From positions 1 through 10,283 of the forward strand of contig JAFTLD010000039.1 of the NCBI GenBank assembly GCA_017452945.1: a stretch of 10,283 nucleotides of DNA. The letters are read 5' to 3'. This DNA comes from Clostridia bacterium (GTDB lineage: Bacteria; Bacillota_A; Clostridia; Oscillospirales; CAG-272). The first letter of the stretch is position 1, and every line of letters begins with the position of its first letter. The notes under the pieces were generated by a model, which was not told the origin of the DNA, searched no databases, and saw only the letters and a program-made list of their open reading frames with translations. Shown here piece by piece: positions 1 through 7,232 of this stretch. Made by a program: the position numbers and the translations under genes.

Positions 1-96
1 AATGTTGGGCTTCCAGGTTCTGTTGGTCTTGCGGTGAGAGTGGGAAACAGTTGCACCGTAAACAACGCCCTTTCCGCAGATACTGCATTTTGCCAT
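1..96 (-). CDS. rpmB: 50S ribosomal protein L28, N-terminal part (gene runs off the left edge)
   Basis: The 32 residues inside the window begin [14 protein letters not shown] and continue with [15 protein letters not shown], which is the typical N-terminus of bacterial L28, a component of the large ribosomal subunit. The remaining half or so lies outside the window. Cys4 and Cys7 form a CxxC pair, the first half of the zinc ribbon found in 'C+' L28 proteins; the second pair would lie outside the window. The start is fixed by a perfect AGGAGG at 105-110 on the minus strand, 8 nt from the ATG. The gene has its own promoter at 192-220, so it is probably transcribed separately from the PurL-like gene upstream. 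Confidence 0.95.
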   Translation of the reverse strand, partial: MAKCSICGKGVVYGATVSHSHRKTNRTWKPNI

Positions 97-191
97 GTTT
101 GACACCTCCTTCTGCACAATTTGGTAGTGCATCTATTCAAGTAAAAATTTAATTACGTATTTTTGCCGTAAGATACAGCACAGCACGAGAT

Positions 192-220
192 ATTATATCA
201 CAAGAGAAATCAAAATGCAA
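192..220 (-). promoter_or_regulatory. Promoter of rpmB
   Basis: Read on the minus strand, TTGCAT (215-220) is followed after exactly 17 bp by TATAAT (192-197). TGA precedes the -10 box, giving an extended -10. The untranslated leader to the rpmB start at 96 would be roughly 90 nt. I see no convincing riboswitch or long hairpin in that leader. Confidence 0.8.
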
Positions 221-227
221 GAGTTTT

Positions 228-252
228 CCGAAAAAAACCTGAAAAATTTTCA
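228..252 (-). terminator. Possible weak terminator after the PurL-like gene
   Basis: On the minus strand, an AT-rich inverted repeat (TGAAAA/TTTTCA, 240-252) is followed by GG and a run of seven T (231-237). The loop is very small and the stem has few GC pairs, so it would be a poor hairpin. It is the only terminator-like structure seen between the stop codon at 317 and the rpmB promoter. Read-through into rpmB is possible. Confidence 0.25.
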
Positions 253-316
253 ACCTTGTGAAATCTTCCAAATCCGGAGGGCTTTTGCACTGTTTTTTAT
301 AAGATTTTGTCGATAT

Positions 317-2068
317 TCAAGGGGATAATTTCTCTTGCGGCGGTGTTTTAAGGTCTGTGGGCAGCGCGGAGTACGCAATCAGCTCGCCCTCCAGCTCTGT
401 TTCGGCTTCCACCACAAAGCCTGCCGGATAAGATAAGTCCATGCCATGCGCAAAATAGTGATTCTTGATAAAGCCGTCGGTACCGTTGGCCATTTCGTCC
501 AACACCTCAGTCGGAGTCTTGCCGCAAAGTGCGCGCGCTGCGCAAATTTTTCCGCTCTTGATCATACGGTGCAGATATACGGCAAGCTTGGAAAGGTCGT
601 GCAGATCGGGCAAGCCGCATGCATCGTAAAGGGGATGCAGTAAGTAAATCCTGCGCCCGCCCTGCAGCGTGGAGGAAAATGAGTCGTTTTTGAGCGAATC
701 TGCAAGCACGATCAGATCAGTCTCTTTTGCGCCAAACGTGACCTCGGTACTCACGTGTGCCATGGCTTCCATGGAAAAGCGGTAAAGCCCCAGTAATACC
801 GAGAGTGCGTTGCCGTAAGAGTGGGAAAGCGGTTTTTGGCTGACAGCACGCAGGTGCGCGTGCAGGTGGATCATAGTCGGATCGTATCCTCTTGCAACCG
901 CAAGGCAATATGCATCGGCTGCACACAAGAGTGCGTGCGCCAAGGGAGCTTGTCCTGTCAGAATGCGCGTGGCTCTTTGTTCGGGCGGGCATATCATCTT
1001 GCTTGCATAGCTTGTTTGCTCATGCATGTATCGGAAAGCCCCTCGCAAATCCATTGTGTAATAAATCCCTGTCACTTGATTATGCAACTCGCTTTCGTGC
1101 AGACGCAGCGAATAAGAACGGATAAAGCAAAGCGATTTGAGATAGTTGATATCCAATGCAAAAAGCGGATCGGGGCCATTTTGGGCAATCAGATACCCCG
1201 CATGATCCACTATGCCGAAATAATGGGCAGAAAGACCCATCTCCTTCGCCTTTTGCTGCAGCAGGGACAGCTCTTTTTGTGACAGTGCCAGTACCATGCC
1301 CGATGTCGGTTTGGCCAAAGCCTCGGTGCTTTGCAGGTGCTCGGGCAATCTGGCAATATTGATGGCCGCGCCGCGGCTGTTACCGATCACAGCGTGCGCA
1401 ATGCTTGCATAAGAAAGATCGGCCACGCAATGTATTACAAAGGAAAGATCGTCATCGTGCAGAAGTACGGTTGCCAATTCATCAAATTCACTGTGCGGCA
1501 TTTGCGGATCCGGGCTGAGCAGTACCAGTACATCGGCATATTCCGCCTGTTCGCGCGGTGAAAAGGGTAACGGAAGCAGGTGGTCAAAGATACCGTACGG
1601 GCTTTCCAGTCTGTTGCAAGCAAAATAACCGCGCTCAGCGTAAACTGAAGCCGTACCTTGTGTGGCCAGCAGATTCATCGTTTTCTTGCCGGAAAGCATT
1701 TGCAGGTAGCGCGCGGGCAGATCGGCAATATCTTGCAGAGTGATTGGTTTTTCGGCAGACTCTCCCAGTGCGTGCAGCTTGCTTATTGCATCGCGGAAGG
1801 TCTCGGCCGTTTTTTCGCAGTCGGTCAGCATTTCTGCGATCGCGATCTTGGTAAGCTTGACGTGTGCGGGGCAGGCAAGCGCATCCAGCATACGCAGCGT
1901 GTTCACGCTGATGTCCTTGCCGTCCCTGCTTTTATAGTTTTTTGCACAAAAGGAAAGCTCGGCGCGGCTCATGCGCAACCCGATATTTTGCGCAAGTATC
2001 TCCAGTGAGGCCTGCGGCAGGGTATTGAAATCGTGAATGACGGAAACGTTTGTTTCGGAAAACTGCAT
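317..2068 (-). CDS. Degenerate PurL-like (FGAM synthase-related) protein without glutaminase domain
   Basis: This 583-aa protein follows the plan of the long clostridial-type phosphoribosylformylglycinamidine synthase (PurL) but has no recognisable active site. Residues 13-60 match the PurL linker (DFNTL, IGLRMSRAEL, then NTLRMLDAL). Residues 64-72 occupy the place of the family's WSDHCRH signature but read ACPAHVKLT, keeping one His. Residues 218-310 resemble the end of the first AIR-synthase-like half (INIARLP, SGMVLAL, AHYFGIV, LDINYL). Residues 374-445 resemble the start of the second half, with MAHVSTEVTF where GGKDSMSGTF is expected. Residues 472-560 resemble its end (IYLLHPLYD, GLPDL, IKSGKICAARAL, GFVVEAETELEG). 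The amidotransferase domain that should follow is absent. The frame is intact, so this is not a simple pseudogene. It lies 28 nt after mtaB with its own GGAGGA (2073-2078). The homology is judged by eye from family memory; the function is unknown, perhaps regulatory or ligand-binding. Confidence 0.7.
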   Translation of the reverse strand: MQFSETNVSVIHDFNTLPQASLEILAQNIGLRMSRAELSFCAKNYKSRDGKDISVNTLRMLDALACPAHVKLTKIAIAEMLTDCEKTAETFRDAISKLHALGESAEKPITLQDIADLPARYLQMLSGKKTMNLLATQGTASVYAERGYFACNRLESPYGIFDHLLPLPFSPREQAEYADVLVLLSPDPQMPHSEFDELATVLLHDDDLSFVIHCVADLSYASIAHAVIGNSRGAAINIARLPEHLQSTEALAKPTSGMVLALSQKELSLLQQKAKEMGLSAHYFGIVDHAGYLIAQNGPDPLFALDINYLKSLCFIRSYSLRLHESELHNQVTGIYYTMDLRGAFRYMHEQTSYASKMICPPEQRATRILTGQAPLAHALLCAADAYCLAVARGYDPTMIHLHAHLRAVSQKPLSHSYGNALSVLLGLYRFSMEAMAHVSTEVTFGAKETDLIVLADSLKNDSFSSTLQGGRRIYLLHPLYDACGLPDLHDLSKLAVYLHRMIKSGKICAARALCGKTPTEVLDEMANGTDGFIKNHYFAHGMDLSYPAGFVVEAETELEGELIAYSALPTDLKTPPQEKLSP

Positions 2069-2096
2069 AAAATCCTCCGTGTAAATCTGGTGAATG

Positions 2097-3416
2097 TCAG
2101 TCTGTCAGCTCTGCCGTGCAGCCGGCAGCATTAAATCCGTTCAGGCGCACCTTGCGGGTCTTGGCGCAAAGCGGCTGATCTGTTTTGACTGTCACTTCAA
2201 TGAATTCGGGTGTGTGTCCAACGGCATAACCGTCGCCATCGGTCTCAAAAAGCACTTGCTTGACGGGGGAGGCAGCAATGATCTGCTCCAAAAGCTCTGC
2301 ACGGATCTCGGCTTGTACCTCTTGCAAGCGATGCAAGCGCTGTCTGCGCTCCTGCATGGGTACTTGGTTCGGCATGCGGATGGCGGGCGTGTTTTTGCGT
2401 CCCGAATAGGGGAAGGCGTGGATCTGCAAAAACCTTGCCTTGCGGATAAAGTCCAGCGTTTGTTCAAAATCCTGCTCGGTCTCTCCGGGGAAACCGACGA
2501 TCACGTCGGTGGTGAACTGCACGTTCGGTATACGCGCACGTAAAAGCTCCAGTGCAGCCATGGCTTGCTCCGCGTTGTACTTGCGCTTCATGGCGGCAAG
2601 CGTTTTGGAGCAGCCGCTTTGCAGGGAAAGATGAAAGTGGGGCGTCAATGCGTGAAGGTCTGCGATCTTGTCCACAAAACGGGGACGGATCAGCGAAGGA
2701 TCCAGCGAGCCGAGTCGCACGCGTCCGATACCGGGCAGAGCATCCACCGCGCAAAGCAGATCGCCAAGGTCGCCCTCGGCCAGATCCTTGCCCCACGAGG
2801 CGGTTTCAATACCTGTCAGCACCACTTCTGCACAGCCGTCTTGGATCAGCACGCGCACCTCGTCCAGAACTTCTTGGAGCGGCTTGGAGCGCACGGGGCC
2901 GCGTGCACCGGGGATTGCGCAGTAGGTACAGTGCGATTCGCAGCCATCCTCAATTTTGACGTAAGCGCGCGTACGGTCAAATGAGGTGATGCGCATGGGT
3001 TCAAAGCAACGCGCCTGCGAGATCTTGGGGACGTCCACCAAAGTCTGTGTATTTTTATGTCCTTGTGCAAAAAGGCTTTCCACGATGGAAACGACCTGCA
3101 TTTTTTCGGTGTTGCCGCAAACGGCATCCACTCCTTCCAGCGCGGCTCCTGTGGGATCGGCCTGTGCAAAGCAACCTGTTACAATGATAAAGGCATCGGG
3201 ATTTTGCGAAAGCATGCGGCGAATCAGCTGGCGCCCCTTGCGGTCGGATTCAGCTGTGACCGTGCAGGTATTGATTATGTAAGCATCACAGCATGCATCG
3301 GGGGAGCAAACAGCATAGCCACGCGCTGCCAGTGCTTCTTCGATAGCGCGGGACTCATATTGATTGACCTTACAGCCGAGCGTGGCAACGCCCACGGTTT
3401 TTTGGATATTTGTCAT
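2097..3416 (-). CDS. mtaB: tRNA t6A37 methylthiotransferase MtaB
   Basis: This is a radical-SAM enzyme of 439 aa that converts t6A at position 37 of ANN-decoding tRNAs to ms2t6A, using two 4Fe-4S clusters. The N-terminal methylthiotransferase domain carries its three cluster cysteines at Cys15 (LGCKVNQYES), Cys51 (NTCTVT) and Cys82 (TGCFAQ). The radical-SAM motif is Cys159-x3-Cys163-x2-Cys166. VLTGIETASWGKDL, FHLSLQSGC and GFPGETEQDF are typical of the MtaB/YqeV branch rather than MiaB or RimO. A TRAM-like RNA-binding domain covers about the last 65 residues. I place the start at 3416, not the in-frame ATG at 3455. The former has AGGAAG 8 nt upstream and the family N-terminus MTNIQKTVGVATLGCK, while the latter lies only about 9 nt after the predicted transcript start. 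It is first in a two-gene unit with the PurL-like gene. Confidence 0.93.
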   Translation of the reverse strand: MTNIQKTVGVATLGCKVNQYESRAIEEALAARGYAVCSPDACCDAYIINTCTVTAESDRKGRQLIRRMLSQNPDAFIIVTGCFAQADPTGAALEGVDAVCGNTEKMQVVSIVESLFAQGHKNTQTLVDVPKISQARCFEPMRITSFDRTRAYVKIEDGCESHCTYCAIPGARGPVRSKPLQEVLDEVRVLIQDGCAEVVLTGIETASWGKDLAEGDLGDLLCAVDALPGIGRVRLGSLDPSLIRPRFVDKIADLHALTPHFHLSLQSGCSKTLAAMKRKYNAEQAMAALELLRARIPNVQFTTDVIVGFPGETEQDFEQTLDFIRKARFLQIHAFPYSGRKNTPAIRMPNQVPMQERRQRLHRLQEVQAEIRAELLEQIIAASPVKQVLFETDGDGYAVGHTPEFIEVTVKTDQPLCAKTRKVRLNGFNAAGCTAELTD

Positions 3417-3470
3417 GAAATCAACTTCCTTTATGCGACCGCGCAAAGCGGCCATTCTTTTTCAATATAT

Positions 3471-3499
3471 ATTTTATCACATACACGCAAAAATGTAAA
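3471..3499 (-). promoter_or_regulatory. Promoter of mtaB and the PurL-like gene
   Basis: On the minus strand, TTTACA (3494-3499) and TAAAAT (3471-3476) are separated by exactly 17 bp. Transcription would start near 3464, about 48 nt before the chosen mtaB start. It is divergent from the upp promoter, and the two -35 boxes are 28 bp apart. Confidence 0.8.
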
Positions 3500-3527
3500 G
3501 AACTATCGTAAAATTTACATAATGTAC

Positions 3528-3556
3528 TTGAAAAACGAAAAAAAGAGTAGTATAAT
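3528..3556 (+). promoter_or_regulatory. Promoter of upp and probably the downstream operon
   Basis: TTGAAA (3528-3533) and a perfect TATAAT (3551-3556) are separated by 17 bp. Transcription would start near 3563, giving a leader of about 32 nt before the upp ATG at 3595. That excludes the in-frame upstream ATG at 3565 as a sensible start. Confidence 0.85.
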
Positions 3557-3594
3557 ATTTTTTAATGACAAATAAAAGCAAAGGAGAACTTATT

Positions 3595-4224
3595 ATGGGC
3601 CAGTTTCACCTGATCGACCATCCTCTTATCACTCACAAGCTTACAATCATGCGTAACAAAAAGACAGGCTCCAAGGATTTCCGCGAGCTGCTCAATGAGA
3701 TCTCTATGCTCATGGGTTATGAGCTGACACGCGATCTGCCCCTGCAGGACGTGACCATTGAGACACCTATTACCAAGATGACCGCAAAGATGGTTTCGGG
3801 CAGAAAGCTTGCCATCGTTCCGATCCTGCGTGCAGGTCTTGGCATGGTGGACGGCATTCAGTCGCTCGTTCCCGTTGCAAAGGTCGGACACATCGGTCTG
3901 TACCGCGATCCCGAAACACATCAGCCCGTGGAGTATTACTGCAAGCTGCCCTCCGACATTCAGGACAGATTGGTCATTCTGGTTGACCCCATGCTGGCAA
4001 CCGGTGGCTCGGCCGTGGACGCGCTGACCATGCTCAAGGCCAAGGGCTGCAAGAATATCCGTTTTATGTGCCTGGTTGCTGCTCCCGAAGGCGTGGCCAA
4101 GGTGCTCAAGGCTCATCCGGACGTTGACATTTACGGCGCTGCGTTGGACGATCACCTCAATGATCACGCATATATCGTTCCCGGTCTTGGTGACGCGGGT
4201 GACCGTATTTTCGGAACACTTTAA
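3595..4224 (+). CDS. upp: Uracil phosphoribosyltransferase
   Basis: This cytosolic pyrimidine-salvage enzyme makes UMP from uracil and PRPP. The 209-aa length matches the usual length of the family. The N-terminus [17 protein letters not shown] is characteristic. The PRPP-binding loop is at residues 130-141 ([12 protein letters not shown]), and the uracil-binding C-terminus is at 193-208 ([16 protein letters not shown]). The sequence [11 protein letters not shown] at 77-87 is also a family signature. The start is set by AAGGAG at 3581-3586, 8 nt before the ATG; an ATG ten codons upstream has no usable leader. It is first in a possible operon with the pseudouridine synthase gene and lnt. Codons such as AAG, AAC and CTG are frequent, which suggests fairly high expression. 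Confidence 0.97.
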   Translation: MGQFHLIDHPLITHKLTIMRNKKTGSKDFRELLNEISMLMGYELTRDLPLQDVTIETPITKMTAKMVSGRKLAIVPILRAGLGMVDGIQSLVPVAKVGHIGLYRDPETHQPVEYYCKLPSDIQDRLVILVDPMLATGGSAVDALTMLKAKGCKNIRFMCLVAAPEGVAKVLKAHPDVDIYGAALDDHLNDHAYIVPGLGDAGDRIFGTL

Positions 4225-4240
4225 TTATTGACAAATCTAC

Positions 4241-4270
4241 GGGGGAGAGGACACCTTCTCCCCCTATCTT
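4241..4270 (+). terminator. Hairpin between upp and the pseudouridine synthase gene; terminator or attenuator
   Basis: A 10-bp stem (4241-4250 with 4255-4264; five GC pairs at the base, one G-T pair) closes on the loop ACAC. It is followed by only a loose T-rich stretch (TATCTTTCAT), so termination is probably partial. It begins 16 nt after the upp stop and ends 22 nt before the next start, where it could lower expression of the downstream genes. Confidence 0.55.
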
Positions 4271-4286
4271 TCATCATGGAGGTACT

Positions 4287-5246
4287 ATGCGTACCATAAC
4301 CGTTAAAAAGAACGACGCAGGGCAACGCTTGGACAAATTCCTGTCCAAGGCTGTCAAGGGCTTGCCCACGTCACTGATGTATAAATATATCCGTACCAAA
4401 AAGATCAAGGTTAACAGGGCAAGATGCGAGCAGAGCTATATGCTTTGTGAAGGGGATGAGATCCAGCTCTTTATCCGTGACGAGTTTTTTGAATCTCCCG
4501 AAAAGGACACGGGCGCGCTTTCGCGCATCGTTCCCAAGCTTTGCATCGTGTACGAGGATGAGAATATCATTCTGCTTAACAAGCGTCCGGGTGTGCTGGT
4601 ACACGAGGATACGGACGCCAAGGATAATACCTTGGTTATGCATCTGCAGGCGTATCTTGCGCAAAAGGGTGAGTATGATCCCGAGGACGAGCAGTCTTTT
4701 GCGCCCGCCATGTGCAACCGTATCGACCGCAATACGGGCGGTATCGTGATCGCGGCAAAAAACGCTGCGGCTTTGCGTGAGATGAACGAGCATATCAGGG
4801 AAGACCGTATCGGCAAGTATTATTTGTGCGCTGCGCACGGTGTTCCCGCACAGAAAAAACAGACGCTGCGCGGATATCTGCGCAAAAATGCCGCGGATAA
4901 TATGGTTGAGGTGCGCGACAAGCCCTTTGCCGGTGCCAAGGAGATCATTACCGAATACCGCGTGATCGGACAAAAGGGCGGCAACTCGCTCTTGGAGGTG
5001 CATCTGGTTACGGGTAGAACGCACCAGATCCGTGCGCATCTTGCGCATATCGGCCACCCGCTGATCGGGGATGGAAAATACGGCATTAATAAAAAGGACA
5101 GGGAAAAGGGCTACAAATACCAGGCCTTGTATGCTTACCGCCTGCGTTTTGCATTTGACGGTAAAGCGGAGGTGCTTTCGTATCTGGACGGCAAGGAATT
5201 CCGTCTGCCCGAAAGCGAGATCTGGTTCTTGAAGGATTTTTCCTGA
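4287..5246 (+). CDS. RluA-family 23S rRNA/tRNA pseudouridine synthase (RluC/RluD-like)
   Basis: This 319-aa enzyme isomerises uridine to pseudouridine in structured RNA, probably 23S rRNA; the exact site cannot be read from the sequence. Residues 1-65 form an S4 RNA-binding domain (QRLDKFLS, KYIRTKKIKVN, GDEIQLF). The catalytic domain follows: IVYEDENIILLNKRPGVLVH at 87-106, then NRIDRNTGG at 144-152 with the catalytic Asp147. The usual HRLD is NRID here. KYYL (177-180) supplies the conserved Tyr, and GRTHQIRAHLAHIGHPLIGD (243-262) is the RluA-family signature. The start is set by TGGAGG at 4277-4282. The gene lies 62 nt after upp and 38 nt before lnt, so it may be co-transcribed with both. 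Among RluA paralogues the S4 domain favours RluC, RluD or YlyB over RluA itself. Confidence 0.92.
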   Translation: MRTITVKKNDAGQRLDKFLSKAVKGLPTSLMYKYIRTKKIKVNRARCEQSYMLCEGDEIQLFIRDEFFESPEKDTGALSRIVPKLCIVYEDENIILLNKRPGVLVHEDTDAKDNTLVMHLQAYLAQKGEYDPEDEQSFAPAMCNRIDRNTGGIVIAAKNAAALREMNEHIREDRIGKYYLCAAHGVPAQKKQTLRGYLRKNAADNMVEVRDKPFAGAKEIITEYRVIGQKGGNSLLEVHLVTGRTHQIRAHLAHIGHPLIGDGKYGINKKDREKGYKYQALYAYRLRFAFDGKAEVLSYLDGKEFRLPESEIWFLKDFS

Positions 5247-5284
5247 TAAACGATTCGTGATTTCATTTTGAAAGGAGAGAGCAT

Positions 5285-7111
5285 ATGCAGGATTTTGTCA
5301 AAAAATTCCGATATCCGCTGCTGATCTTAGGCGGTTTTCTGACCGCACTCGGTGTGGTCTATCCGCAAGATTTCGGTGCGCTTGCCTGGATCTCTCTGAT
5401 ACCTGCAGGGCTTGTTTTGCTGATGCTGGGCGGAAAAGCCAAAAGCGGCAGCATGTACCTGTACGGATTTGTGTTTTACCTTGTTTACTACGTCATGGGC
5501 TATCATTGGTTTATTTCCATGTATCCCATGGATTTTGCCGGCTTTGAGCCCAATACAGCCATCGGTGTGATCGCGCTTGCCGTGCTGGGCATCTCGGCTT
5601 TTCAGGCGCTGCTCAGTGCTGTGATGTTCTTGATATTCGGACTGTTTTGCCGTACGTTCGTGCTGCAGAAATATCCCGTGCTCAAGCCCTTGCTGATGGC
5701 GTGCCTGTGGGTGATCAACGAGTGGTCGCAGACCATTGGATGGACGGGCTTGCCTTGGTCGCGCCTGTATCTTTCGCAAAGCTTCGTGCTTCCCATGGCG
5801 CAAAGTGCGTCCTTGCTTGGTGCGCTGTTCGTTTCGTTTTTGATCGTGGCTGTCAATCTGGCGTTTGCGGGATGGATCGCGTGCAAGGGTTATCGGTTGT
5901 CCTTCGGGTTGCTTGGCGGCTGTCTGCTTGGTGGAAACCTCTTGTTCGGTCTTGCGGCAATGGGTGCGATCAACGGGAACGTGCTGCCTTGGCAGATCGG
6001 CTTTGCGGCGGTCGCGTTTGTGACCGTTGCAACCGCGCTTGTATACGGCCTGATCAATCGGCTTGGCAGTGACAGAAGACTGCTGAAAGCTTTTCTTTGT
6101 GTAGGTCTTACGCTTTGCGTGCTTTCCTCGCTCTCGCCCGTGCTTGGCACGTACGCGAATACGGGCAGCTCCTTCAGGGCAGCCGCGCTTCAGGGGAATC
6201 TTTCCTCGACCGACAAATGGGCGGAGGACTCCGGCCTGCGCTCCTTCATGGTCTATGCAAATCTGAGCGAGCAGGCGGCTGATGACGGGGCTGTACTGAT
6301 CGTCTGGCCCGAAACAGCGCTTGCATACACGCTTTTCAATGCGCATCCCAATTCCGCTACCACGGCACCTATGGATAAGGTGTATGATTTAGTCGAAAAA
6401 ACGGGTGCAACGGTTTTGGTGGCAACCTTTACCTCCACGCAATATTTTGATCCAAAGGCAGAGAAGGCAAGCTATAACAGCGTTGTTACCGTCTATCCCG
6501 ACAGAAGCTATGACGAGGATATTTATCTCAAGCGCATGCTGGTGCCGTTTGGTGAGTACGTACCGTGGCGCGGATTTCTTTTGAGCGTGCTGCCCGTGCT
6601 TGGTGAGATCAATATGCTCAGCTCGGATCTGGCAAAAGGAGAAGAGGCGGTCGTTGTAGATGCCAAGACGCTGAACGTTGGCATCGGTCCCATCATTTGC
6701 TTTGACTCGATCTACGAGGAAACGGTCAGACAGACCGTGGAAAACGGAGCCGAGATCATTACGCTTTCTACCAACGACTCCTGGTTTTCGGATTCGGCAG
6801 CCGTTTATATGCACAACAATCAGGCAAAATTCCGTGCCATTGAAAACGGCAGATATCTGGTGCGCTCAGCCAATACGGGCGTGTCGTCCATCGTAGCCCC
6901 CGACGGTACGGTGCTGGGGCAGCAGGATGTGCTGACCAAAGGACTTGTGACAGCAGACGTTTATGCACGCAGCAACACCACGCTTTATACGCAGGTCGGG
7001 TATTTGCTTGTGTGGATCAGCTTCGCTGCACAGATTGCACTGATTTCAGCACAGATTGTATACGTGCTGGTAAGGCGCTTCAAACGTCATAAAAATGCAG
7101 AGAATTCTTAA
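5285..7111 (+). CDS. lnt: Apolipoprotein N-acyltransferase
   Basis: Lnt is an integral membrane enzyme that moves an acyl chain from a phospholipid to the N-terminal S-diacylglyceryl-Cys of lipoproteins. Residues 1-285 are mostly hydrophobic, with about eight or more membrane segments (roughly 12-48, 56-78, 91-122, 133-147, 172-200, 207-228, 236-258, 268-285). Residues 296-560 are the nitrilase-like domain with the triad Glu343 (WPETA), Lys416 (YLKRMLVPFGEYVPW) and Cys472 (IICFDSIYE). NDSWFSDS (497-504), RAIENGRYLVRSANTGVSS and a final membrane helix at about 571-596 also match Lnt. At 608 aa it is about 100 longer than E. coli Lnt, mainly through extra membrane sequence before the catalytic domain. 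AAAGGAG at 5271-5277 sets the start. A lipoprotein gene follows immediately. Confidence 0.93.
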   Translation: MQDFVKKFRYPLLILGGFLTALGVVYPQDFGALAWISLIPAGLVLLMLGGKAKSGSMYLYGFVFYLVYYVMGYHWFISMYPMDFAGFEPNTAIGVIALAVLGISAFQALLSAVMFLIFGLFCRTFVLQKYPVLKPLLMACLWVINEWSQTIGWTGLPWSRLYLSQSFVLPMAQSASLLGALFVSFLIVAVNLAFAGWIACKGYRLSFGLLGGCLLGGNLLFGLAAMGAINGNVLPWQIGFAAVAFVTVATALVYGLINRLGSDRRLLKAFLCVGLTLCVLSSLSPVLGTYANTGSSFRAAALQGNLSSTDKWAEDSGLRSFMVYANLSEQAADDGAVLIVWPETALAYTLFNAHPNSATTAPMDKVYDLVEKTGATVLVATFTSTQYFDPKAEKASYNSVVTVYPDRSYDEDIYLKRMLVPFGEYVPWRGFLLSVLPVLGEINMLSSDLAKGEEAVVVDAKTLNVGIGPIICFDSIYEETVRQTVENGAEIITLSTNDSWFSDSAAVYMHNNQAKFRAIENGRYLVRSANTGVSSIVAPDGTVLGQQDVLTKGLVTADVYARSNTTLYTQVGYLLVWISFAAQIALISAQIVYVLVRRFKRHKNAENS

Positions 7112-7128
7112 TAATTTTTAATATTTTC

Positions 7129-7148
7129 TGCGCGGATTTTGCCGCGCA
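7129..7148 (+). terminator. GC-rich hairpin after lnt
   Basis: A perfect 7-bp stem TGCGCGG/CCGCGCA with a 6-nt loop lies 17 nt after the lnt stop codon, with an AT-rich stretch before it. No T tract follows, so it is at best a partial terminator or a 3'-end stabilising structure. It ends 5 bp before the -35 box of the lipoprotein gene. Confidence 0.45.
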
Positions 7149-7153
7149 TGCTA

Positions 7154-7182
7154 TTGACAATTGTGACGGAAACTGCTATAAT
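7154..7182 (+). promoter_or_regulatory. Consensus promoter of the lipoprotein gene
   Basis: TTGACA (7154-7159) and TATAAT (7177-7182) both match the sigma-A consensus exactly, with the optimal 17-bp spacer, and TGC before the -10 box makes an extended -10. This is the strongest promoter in the window by eye. The transcript should start near 7189. Confidence 0.92.
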
Positions 7183-7189
7183 GTTCACA

Positions 7190-7203
7190 TGGGGAACACC
7201 CCA
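7190..7203 (+). promoter_or_regulatory. Hairpin at the predicted 5' end of the lipoprotein mRNA
   Basis: TGGGG-AACA-CCCCA can form a 5-bp stem with a 4-nt loop and starts within about one nucleotide of the predicted transcription start. 5'-terminal stems of this kind are known to protect mRNA from 5'-end-dependent decay (E. coli ompA is the classic case). That role is inferred here. The ribosome binding site AAGGAGA (7216-7222) is left free. Confidence 0.5.
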
Positions 7204-7232
7204 AAAACACATCAAAAGGAGAATTATCAACT

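Noticed and set aside
195..201. A GTGATAT heptamer (minus strand) in the rpmB promoter, as a link to the hairpin array
   Set aside because: A single 7-nt match that includes most of a TATAAT box is expected by chance, and no hairpin units flank it.
317..2068. Functional PurL (FGAM synthase)
   Set aside because: The signature active-site motifs are missing and there is no glutaminase domain. The length and fold order fit only a degenerate relative.
3562..4167. A 201-codon open frame on the minus strand
   Set aside because: It is a shadow of upp, with no ribosome binding site and no recognisable motif.
5327..6346. A 339-codon open frame on the minus strand
   Set aside because: It is antisense to lnt. 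The translation is a Lys/Arg/His/Gln-rich low-quality sequence, as expected for a shadow frame.
7162..7189. CRP-like operator TGTGA...TCACA around the lipoprotein promoter
   Set aside because: The two half-sites are 18 nt apart, too far for a CRP/FNR-type site, and the matches partly reflect promoter sequence.
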